Shown piece after piece: positions 4,218 to 8,984 of a stretch of 8,984 nucleotides of DNA. Positions within the stretch are counted from its first letter, which is position 1; every line of letters begins with the position of its first letter. Under the pieces are notes generated by a model. That model saw nothing but the letters and a program-made list of their open reading frames with translations. It had not been told where the DNA came from and made no database searches. The position numbers were made by a program, and so were the translations under genes. Location of the stretch: the NCBI GenBank assembly GCA_944382045.1, contig CALWMT010000092.1:1-8984 (forward strand), written 5' to 3'. Source of the stretch: an uncultured Enterocloster sp. GTDB lineage: Bacteria; Bacillota; Clostridia; Lachnospirales; Lachnospiraceae.

Positions 4218-5627
4218 ATGAAAATTTTTAACACATTGAGCAGAAGAAAAGAGGAATTTGTTCCGCTGACACCGGGAAAGGTGAAGATGTATGTCTGCGG
4301 CCCCACGGTGTACAACTTGATTCACATAGGAAATGCCAGGCCTATGATTGTCTTTGACACGGTGCGCCGGTATTTTGAGTATAAGGGCTATGAGGTTCAG
4401 TATGTGTCCAATTTCACGGATGTGGATGACAAGATTATCAAGCGGGCCCTGGAGGAGGGCGTGGACGCCCGGGTTATTTCCGACCGCTATATCGAGGAGT
4501 GCAAAAAGGATATGGCTTCTCTCAATGTGAAGCCGGCTACGGTTCATCCCCAGGCGACCCAGGAGATAGATGGCATGCTGTCCATGATTCAGACTCTGAT
4601 TGACAAGGGCCATGCCTACGTGGCGAAGGATGGAACCGTGTATTTCCGCGTGAGCTCCTTCAAGGAGTACGGAAAGCTCTCCCGCAAGAATCTGGAGGAG
4701 CTGCAGTCAGGCTTCCGCGAGCTCAAGGTGACCGGTGAGGAGGACAAGGAGGACCCCAATGATTTTGTTCTCTGGAAGCCGAAGAAGGAGGGGGAGCCCT
4801 ACTGGGAGTCTCCCTGGTGCGAGGGTCGTCCGGGCTGGCATATCGAGTGCTCGGTGATGGCCAAGCATTATCTGGGGGATGAGATTGATATTCATGCAGG
4901 CGGCGAGGACCTTATTTTCCCCCATCACGAGAATGAGATTGCCCAGAGCGAATGCGCCAACGACAAGACCTTTGCCAAGTATTGGATGCACAATGGATTT
5001 TTGAATATTGACAATAAAAAAATGTCCAAGTCCCTGGGGAATTTCTTTACGGTGCGGGAAATCGGGGAGAAATATGACCTGCAGGTGCTGCGCTTCTTCA
5101 TGCTCAGCGCTCATTACCGCAGCCCCTTAAACTTCAGCGCGGACCTGATGGAGGCCTCCAAGAATGGCCTGGAGCGCATTCTGACCTGCATGGAGAAGCT
5201 TAAGAGCCTGGAGGAAGCGGCTGCGGGCAGCGCCGAGACCTGTGCGGAGCAGGAGAGCCTGGCACAGGCAGAGAAGCTTAAGGAGAAGTATGAGGCTGCC
5301 ATGGAGGATGATTTCAACACGGCGGACGCGGTTTCCGCAGTGTTTGAGCTGGTGAAGCTCGCCAATTCCACAGCGGATTCCTCCAGCACCAAGGCCTATG
5401 TGTCCGCCCTGCGGCAGCTGATTGACAGGCTCTGCGATGTGCTGGGCATCATCACAGAGCGGAAGGCGGAGATTCTTGACAGCGAGATTGAGGCCATGAT
5501 TGAGGAGCGCCAGCAGGCCCGCAAGGCCAAGAATTTCGCTCTTGCGGACGAAATCCGCGGGAAGCTCCTGGATATGGGAATCGCGCTGGAGGACACCAGA
5601 GAGGGCGTAAAGTGGAAGAGAGTGTAA
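4218..5627 (+). CDS. cysS: Cysteinyl-tRNA synthetase
   Basis: This class I aminoacyl-tRNA synthetase charges tRNA-Cys with cysteine. Its 469 residues are the normal bacterial length. The HIGH-type motif is HIGNA (36-40) and the KMSKS loop is at 268-272. The zinc that discriminates cysteine is held by C27 (YVCGPT), C211 (GWHIECSVM), H236 and E240 (FPHHENE), with the spacing known from the E. coli enzyme. The C-terminal helical domain (from about 310) ends in the usual ADEIRGKLLDMGIALEDT segment. The start at ATG 4218 has GAGGAG 10 nt upstream. It overlaps mrnC by 16 nt, so the two are translationally coupled. The order cysS-mrnC-rlmB is conserved in Firmicutes. Confidence 0.98.
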   Translation: MKIFNTLSRRKEEFVPLTPGKVKMYVCGPTVYNLIHIGNARPMIVFDTVRRYFEYKGYEVQYVSNFTDVDDKIIKRALEEGVDARVISDRYIEECKKDMASLNVKPATVHPQATQEIDGMLSMIQTLIDKGHAYVAKDGTVYFRVSSFKEYGKLSRKNLEELQSGFRELKVTGEEDKEDPNDFVLWKPKKEGEPYWESPWCEGRPGWHIECSVMAKHYLGDEIDIHAGGEDLIFPHHENEIAQSECANDKTFAKYWMHNGFLNIDNKKMSKSLGNFFTVREIGEKYDLQVLRFFMLSAHYRSPLNFSADLMEASKNGLERILTCMEKLKSLEEAAAGSAETCAEQESLAQAEKLKEKYEAAMEDDFNTADAVSAVFELVKLANSTADSSSTKAYVSALRQLIDRLCDVLGIITERKAEILDSEIEAMIEERQQARKAKNFALADEIRGKLLDMGIALEDTREGVKWKRV

Positions 5628-6106
5628 GTCTGAAGGATTTTCTCACATATTATAAGAAGGCGCTGTGTCTGGAGCCGGTGGAGGCGGACGGGTATTCCCC
5701 TCTGGTGCTTGCCTATATTGGGGATGCGGTCTATGAGGTTATGATTCGGACCCGGGTGATTAATAAGGGCTCGGCGCCGGTGAACCGGCTGCACCGGAGG
5801 GCCTCCGCCCTGGTGAAGGCTTCGGCCCAGGCGCAGATGGCCCGCGCCCTGGAGGGAGAGCTGACGGAAAAGGAGCTGGCGGTGTACCGCAGAGGGAGAA
5901 ATGCCAAGTCGCCCACTATGGCGAAGCACGCCACGATGATTGATTACCGCACAGCCACCGGCCTGGAGGCCCTGGTGGGCTGGCTGTTCTTAAAGGAGGA
6001 GTTTGAGCGGCTGGCGGAGCTGGTTGGCCGGGGGCTGGCATATCTGGGCGAGATAGATAGGGCGCCGGACAGACAGGAAGGAGAGGAGACCCATCATGCG
6101 GTATGA
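5612..6106 (+). CDS. mrnC: Mini-ribonuclease III
   Basis: Mini-III is an RNase III catalytic domain without the dsRNA-binding domain. It matures the ends of 23S rRNA in Bacillus and its relatives. The 164-residue product has the RNase III signature LAYIGDAVYEVMIR (34-46, catalytic D38) and the second acidic site in GLEALVGWLF (catalytic E119). RRGRNAKSPTMAK (93-105) matches the family's conserved basic 'GRN.K' loop. Translation starts at GTG 5612 inside the end of cysS, with GAGAGGG about 7 nt upstream. Its end overlaps rlmB by 11 nt. The tail after about residue 150 (DRQEGEETHHAV) is polar and not conserved. Confidence 0.95.
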   Translation: MEESVSLKDFLTYYKKALCLEPVEADGYSPLVLAYIGDAVYEVMIRTRVINKGSAPVNRLHRRASALVKASAQAQMARALEGELTEKELAVYRRGRNAKSPTMAKHATMIDYRTATGLEALVGWLFLKEEFERLAELVGRGLAYLGEIDRAPDRQEGEETHHAV

Positions 6107-6839
6107 GGAGCTGACGATAGAGGGGCGCAATGCGATTCTGGAGGCCTTTCGGTCGGGGAAGACCATTGACCGGCTTTTGGTGCTGGAGGGCGGTCAGGAC
6201 GGCCCGGTACGCACGATTATAAAGGAAGCCAAGAAGCAGGACACGATTATCAATTACGTGGCCAAGGAGCGCCTGGACCAGATGGCCCAGACAGGGAAGC
6301 ACCAGGGCGTGGTGGCCTATATGGCTGCCTACGAGTACGCCCAGGTGGAGGACATGCTGGCCCTGGCGGAGAGCCGGGGGGAGCCGCCATTTTTGATTCT
6401 GCTGGATGAGATTGAGGACCCCCACAATCTGGGCGCGATTATCCGGACCGCCAATCTGGCGGGGGCCCACGGGGTCATTATCCCCAAGCGCCGGGCGGTG
6501 GGGCTCACAGCCACTGTGGCAAAGACATCGGCCGGGGCGCTCAATTATACGCCGGTTGCCAAGGTGACGAACCTGACTGCGGTGATGGAGGAGCTCAAGG
6601 AAAAGGGGCTTTGGTTCGTCTGCGCAGACATGGGCGGGGAGCTTATGTATAAGCTGAACCTTAAAGGCCCCATCGGTCTGGTGATTGGAAATGAGGGAAA
6701 GGGTGTGAGCCGCCTGGTGCGGGAGCACTGCGACATGACGGCGGCCATTCCCATGAAGGGCGAGATTGATTCCCTGAATGCCTCGGTGGCTGCCGGGATT
6801 CTGGCCTACGAGATTGTGCGGCAGCGCATGGGGGCATAA
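6096..6839 (+). CDS. rlmB: 23S rRNA (guanosine-2'-O-)-methyltransferase RlmB (SpoU/TrmH family)
   Basis: This SPOUT-fold enzyme uses S-adenosylmethionine to methylate a ribose 2'-OH in domain V of 23S rRNA. At 247 residues it has the normal length. An N-terminal RNA-binding domain (1-75: EGRNAILEAFRSG, GKHQGVVA) precedes the catalytic domain. Motif 1 is EDPHNLGAIIRTA (107-119, N111 and R117), motif 2 is LVIGNEGKG (195-203, E200), and motif 3 is IPMKGEIDSLNASVAAGI (218-235, N228); these form the knotted SAM site. The start at ATG 6096 is preceded by AAGGAGAGGAG and overlaps mrnC by 11 nt, linking two steps of 23S rRNA maturation. The family also contains TrmH-like enzymes, but the N-terminal domain and gene order favour RlmB. 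Confidence 0.93.
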   Translation: MRYEELTIEGRNAILEAFRSGKTIDRLLVLEGGQDGPVRTIIKEAKKQDTIINYVAKERLDQMAQTGKHQGVVAYMAAYEYAQVEDMLALAESRGEPPFLILLDEIEDPHNLGAIIRTANLAGAHGVIIPKRRAVGLTATVAKTSAGALNYTPVAKVTNLTAVMEELKEKGLWFVCADMGGELMYKLNLKGPIGLVIGNEGKGVSRLVREHCDMTAAIPMKGEIDSLNASVAAGILAYEIVRQRMGA

Positions 6840-6916
6840 GGGCTGCCCTTGCGGGCATGGAAGCATAGGCGGAGGCCTTTCGGGGCATACTGTACCGGAG
6901 TGATAGGAGGACCAAG

Positions 6917-7864
6917 ATGAGAGTTGATAAGAGGAAAGTGGTGATTGTCGGCACCGGCATGGTGGGCATGAGCTATGCCTACTGCCTGCTCAACCAGTCG
7001 GTGTGCGATGAGCTGGTGCTGATTGATGTAAATAAGGTCCGCGCAGAGGGGGAGGCCATGGATTTGAATCACGGCCTGGCATTCGCCAACTCCAACATGA
7101 CCATCTATGCGGGGGAGTACGGCGATTGTACGGACGCGGATATCGTGGTTATCTGCGCAGGCGTGGCGCAGAAGCCGGGGGAGACCCGCCTGGATTTGTT
7201 AAAGAGAAATGCGGAGGTGTTCCGATCCATCATCGACCCGGTGACCTCCTCGGGATTTAACGGCATTTTCCTTGTGGCCACCAACCCGGTGGACATCATG
7301 ACGCGGATTACCTGTGTGCTCTCTGGATTTAATCCCCGCCGGGTGATGGGGAGCGGCACGGCCCTGGATACCGCCAGGCTGCGCTATCTGCTAGGCGGCT
7401 ATCTGAAGGCGGACCCAAGGAACGTCCACGCCTATGTGATGGGAGAGCACGGGGACAGCGAGTTCGTTCCCTGGAGCCAGGCGCTTCTGGCGACCAAGCC
7501 CATTATGGATCTCTGTACGGAGCGGGGCGAGGAGGGCTTTTGCGACAAGCTGGAGGAGATTGAGCGGGAGGTCCGCACTGCGGCCTACAAGATTATTGAG
7601 GCCAAGAAGGCCACCTACTATGGCATCGGCATGGCGCTGACCCGCATTACCAAGGCGATTCTGGGAGACGAGCACAGTGTGCTCACTGTGTCCGCCATGC
7701 TGCGGGGGGAGTACGGCCAGAGAGACGTATTCGTGGGCGTGCCCTGCATCATCAACCAGAACGGCGTTCAGAGCATTCTTCCCCTGTCCCTGACGGACGC
7801 GGAGCTGGAGAAGCTGGCAAAGTCCTGCGATACCCTGCGGGAGAGCTTTGAGGGAATTTTCTGA
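6917..7864 (+). CDS. ldh: L-lactate dehydrogenase
   Basis: The enzyme reduces pyruvate to L-lactate with NADH in the cytosol, regenerating NAD+ during fermentation. The 315-residue length is typical. The Rossmann start is VVIVGTGMVGMSYAYCLL (8-25), with D37 as the NAD-binding acid. The substrate loop reads AGVAQKPGETRLDLLKRN (81-98). Gln85 marks a lactate rather than a malate dehydrogenase, and R91 is the catalytic-loop arginine. D151/R154 (LDTARLR) and H178 (GEHGD) complete the active site. R156 and H171 match the two residues that bind fructose-1,6-bisphosphate in allosteric bacterial LDHs, so FBP activation is likely (inference). The start at ATG 6917 has AGGAGG 7-8 nt upstream. The gene is 77 nt after rlmB with no clear terminator between. 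Confidence 0.95.
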   Translation: MRVDKRKVVIVGTGMVGMSYAYCLLNQSVCDELVLIDVNKVRAEGEAMDLNHGLAFANSNMTIYAGEYGDCTDADIVVICAGVAQKPGETRLDLLKRNAEVFRSIIDPVTSSGFNGIFLVATNPVDIMTRITCVLSGFNPRRVMGSGTALDTARLRYLLGGYLKADPRNVHAYVMGEHGDSEFVPWSQALLATKPIMDLCTERGEEGFCDKLEEIEREVRTAAYKIIEAKKATYYGIGMALTRITKAILGDEHSVLTVSAMLRGEYGQRDVFVGVPCIINQNGVQSILPLSLTDAELEKLAKSCDTLRESFEGIF

Positions 7865-7921
7865 GAGGACGGGGCGGCGTAAATGGCTCTGCAGGAGGTC
7901 TTTGTCTGGACGCCTGGTGTG

Positions 7922-7944
7922 AGCTGCTGTGAGGGGCAGCAGCT
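7922..7944 (+). repeat. Hairpin downstream of ldh that copies the tRNA-Thr acceptor stem
   Basis: AGCTGCTG (7922-7929) and CAGCAGCT (7937-7944) form a perfect 8-bp stem around a 7-nt loop. AGCTGCTGTG (7922-7931) is repeated exactly at 8034-8043, the start of tRNA-Thr, and CAGCAGCT recurs at its end (8100-8107). What follows is CTTAAAAAAATTT, not a T-run, so it is a poor intrinsic terminator for ldh in the plus direction. Confidence 0.5.
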
Positions 7945-7970
7945 GCCTTAAAAAAATTTAAAAATTGTTG

Positions 7971-7999
7971 TTGACAAAATGGTACGGCCGTGATAATAT
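7971..7999 (+). promoter_or_regulatory. Promoter of tRNA-Thr
   Basis: Consensus -35 TTGACA (7971-7976), 17-nt spacer, TGn extension (7991-7993) and -10 TAATAT (7994-7999). An A/T-rich stretch (7950-7968) just upstream could act as an UP element. The expected start is near 8006. Confidence 0.85.
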
Positions 8000-8005
8000 A
8001 TACGA

Positions 8006-8024
8006 GGTTCGCGAGAGCGATACC
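8006..8024 (+). other. GNRA-capped hairpin at the 5' end of the tRNA-Thr precursor
   Basis: GGTTCGC-GAGA-GCGA-T-ACC forms a 7-bp stem with one bulged T and a GAGA tetraloop, beginning at the predicted transcription start. It shares the 11-nt TCGCGAGAGCG with the hairpin in front of tRNA-Val (2521-2538). The 9-nt AAACAGGCA is also in both leaders, but on the other side of the hairpin. Confidence 0.55.
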
Positions 8025-8034
8025 AAACAGGCAA

Positions 8035-8107
8035 GCTGCTGTGGCTCAGTCGGTAGAGCGTCGCATTGGTAGTGCGGAGGTCACGGGTCCGATTCCCGTC
8101 AGCAGCT
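8035..8107 (+). tRNA. tRNA-Thr (anticodon GGU)
   Basis: This 73-nt cloverleaf has acceptor GCTGCTG / CAGCAGC with discriminator T. The D arm is GGCTCAGTCGGTAGAGC. The anticodon stem TCGCA/TGCGG encloses loop TTGGTAG, and the T arm is ACGGGTCCGATTCCCGT. CCA is not encoded. It is a single-gene transcript with its own promoter and terminator. Confidence 0.93.
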
Positions 8108-8112
8108 CGGAT

Positions 8113-8164
8113 AAAAGGCTGTAGAATTTTGTATGATACAAGGTTCTATGGCTTTTTTGTTTTG
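8113..8164 (+). terminator. Intrinsic terminator of tRNA-Thr
   Basis: A long stem pairs AAAAGGCTGTAGAA (8113-8126) with TTCTATGGCTTTTT, including G-U pairs. An inner TTGTA/TACAA stem closes a 3-nt loop. The hairpin runs into TTTTTTGTTTTG. Confidence 0.75.
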
Positions 8165-8182
8165 CGAAGTCCTGCTTGATGA

Positions 8183-8211
8183 TTGTTCCGCACATAAACT
8201 TGCGCTATAAT
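8183..8211 (+). promoter_or_regulatory. Promoter of the AAA-ATPase-like gene
   Basis: -35 TTGTTC (8183-8188), 17-nt spacer, consensus -10 TATAAT (8206-8211). It lies directly after the tRNA terminator and has an expected start near 8218. Confidence 0.55.
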
Positions 8212-8256
8212 TTCAAAGGTCGTAGCAGCAAGTCTATGGAAAGGAACACAGGTCAG

Positions 8257-8984
8257 GTGGGAAGATTTGTAAATCCAGATAACAGCGCGTTTCAGGTGGC
8301 TCTCAATTCGGAAATTTATGTGGATAAGACAGGACTTCTTGCATATACGAATCAGGTGATGCATACGGACAGGGCTTGGATCTGCAGCAGCCGTCCCAGG
8401 CGGTTCGGAAAATCGATTACCGCCAATATGCTGGCCGCCTACTACAGCAGGGGATGTGATTCGAAGCAGATGTTTGCGGGGCTCTCTATCGCCCGGGAGG
8501 AGAGCTTTGCAAAGCATCTGAACCAGTACGATGTGATTCACTTTGACGTGCAGTGGTGCTGTATGGACGCGGGAGGGCCGGAGCATGTGACGGCTTACAT
8601 CAACCAGCAGATTCTGCAGGAGCTGAGAGAGGCGTATCCGGAGGCTGTGCCTGCGGCGGAGAAAACAGCCTATGGGGCGATGTCCTGCATCTATGCGGCG
8701 GCGGGGAAGAAGTTTGTGGTCATTGTGGATGAATGGGACGTGCTGATTCGGGACGCGGCGGCCAACCAGGCAGCGCAGGAGACGTATATTAATTTCCTCC
8801 GGGGAATGTTTAAGGGGACGGAGCCCACAAGGTTTATTGCCCTGGCGTACCTGACAGGCATTCTTCCGATAAAGAAGGTAAAGACCCAGTCGGCCCTGAA
8901 TAACTTCGATGAATTTACCATGCTGGATGCCAGCGTGATGGCTCCCTTTGCCGGCTTTACGGAGGACGAGGTCAGGGCATTGTG
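8257..8984 (+). CDS. AAA-ATPase-like protein (PF09820 type), 3' end beyond the window
   Basis: The visible 242 codons have the features of the large clostridial/Bacteroides family that pairs an AAA-ATPase-like domain with a C-terminal PD-(D/E)XK nuclease-like domain. VGRFVNPDNSAFQ, then NSEIYVDKTGLL (17-28), starts the domain. RPRRFGKS (46-53) is the Walker A variant and VVIVDEWD (154-161) the Walker B. AYLTGILPIKKVKTQSALNNF follows near the right edge. The nuclease-like part would lie outside the window. GTG 8257 is preferred because the family usually begins M-G-x-(F/Y)-x-N-P and a GGAAAGGA lies about 11 nt upstream. ATG 8236 is in frame and adds seven residues but has no good ribosome site. 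Functions of these abundant proteins are mostly unproven; defence or DNA processing is only suggested. Confidence 0.85.
   Translation, partial: MGRFVNPDNSAFQVALNSEIYVDKTGLLAYTNQVMHTDRAWICSSRPRRFGKSITANMLAAYYSRGCDSKQMFAGLSIAREESFAKHLNQYDVIHFDVQWCCMDAGGPEHVTAYINQQILQELREAYPEAVPAAEKTAYGAMSCIYAAAGKKFVVIVDEWDVLIRDAAANQAAQETYINFLRGMFKGTEPTRFIALAYLTGILPIKKVKTQSALNNFDEFTMLDASVMAPFAGFTEDEVRAL

Noticed and set aside
4203..4218. T-box or other riboswitch controlling cysS
   Set aside because: Only 14 nt separate ispF and cysS, and no T-box element is visible upstream in the operon leader.
5916..6866. 316-codon minus-strand open frame opposite rlmB
   Set aside because: rlmB has all three SPOUT motifs on the plus strand; the reverse product is low-complexity with no motif.
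7922..7960. Hairpin after ldh as a rho-independent terminator
   Set aside because: The stem is followed by CTTAAAAAAATTT rather than a T-run on the plus strand; termination here is possible but not supported.
8085..8107. tRNA-Thr 3' end as an attachment site with a matching repeat
   Set aside because: Apart from the 8-nt stem copy at 7937-7944, no second copy of the tRNA 3' end is found in the window and no integrase is present.
8146..8586. 146-codon minus-strand open frame opposite the AAA-ATPase gene
   Set aside because: It overlaps the tRNA terminator and the plus-strand gene with Walker motifs; no ribosome site or family resemblance.
1..8984. CRISPR array, insertion sequence or transposase
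   Set aside because: No regularly spaced repeats, no terminal inverted repeats with a transposase frame and no integrase motifs were seen.

Overview
The window looks like a chromosomal segment of a gut-type clostridium, most likely Lachnospiraceae. The main genes are GC-rich with strong AGGAGG-type ribosome sites. The ispF-cysS-mrnC-rlmB order, a Mini-III RNase, a holin-like mini-toxin and an AAA-ATPase of the PF09820 kind all fit that group. This assignment is inference from gene content; no rRNA or other marker gene is present.

Left accessory part (1-2211). A CDS tail ends at 73. A 111-aa stand-alone piece of PolC-type DNA polymerase follows (86-421), and it abuts a decapitated HicB-antitoxin remnant (about 421-585). 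Next is a compact locus that reads as a type I toxin-antitoxin module: an extended -10 promoter (575-604), a structured 5' leader, a 30-codon single-membrane-segment toxin (698-790) and a terminator (849-880). An opposite-strand promoter (888-916) drives a short RNA across the toxin's 3' end. On the minus strand, a short gene (2130-1897) and a stand-alone BRCT-domain protein (1853-1035) share a promoter at 2205-2233.

tRNA block and divergent promoter zone (2285-2723). tRNA-Val(UAC) and tRNA-Met(CAU) are transcribed leftwards from a consensus promoter and end at an intrinsic terminator. A divergent promoter drives the housekeeping genes to the right.

Housekeeping operon (2724-7864, plus strand). 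In order: a YegS/DgkB-type lipid kinase, ispF (isoprenoid MEP pathway), cysS (cysteinyl-tRNA synthetase), mrnC (Mini-III, 23S rRNA maturation), rlmB (23S rRNA 2'-O-methyltransferase) and ldh (L-lactate dehydrogenase). Spacing is tight, and cysS/mrnC and mrnC/rlmB overlap. The theme is lipid precursors, translation and rRNA processing, with a fermentation enzyme at the end.

Right part (7865-8984). tRNA-Thr(GGU) has its own promoter and terminator. It is followed by the start of an AAA-ATPase-like gene that runs off the window.

The most interesting signals are the complete type I toxin-antitoxin layout at 575-916, and the GNRA-capped hairpins that both tRNA transcripts appear to carry at their very 5' ends.
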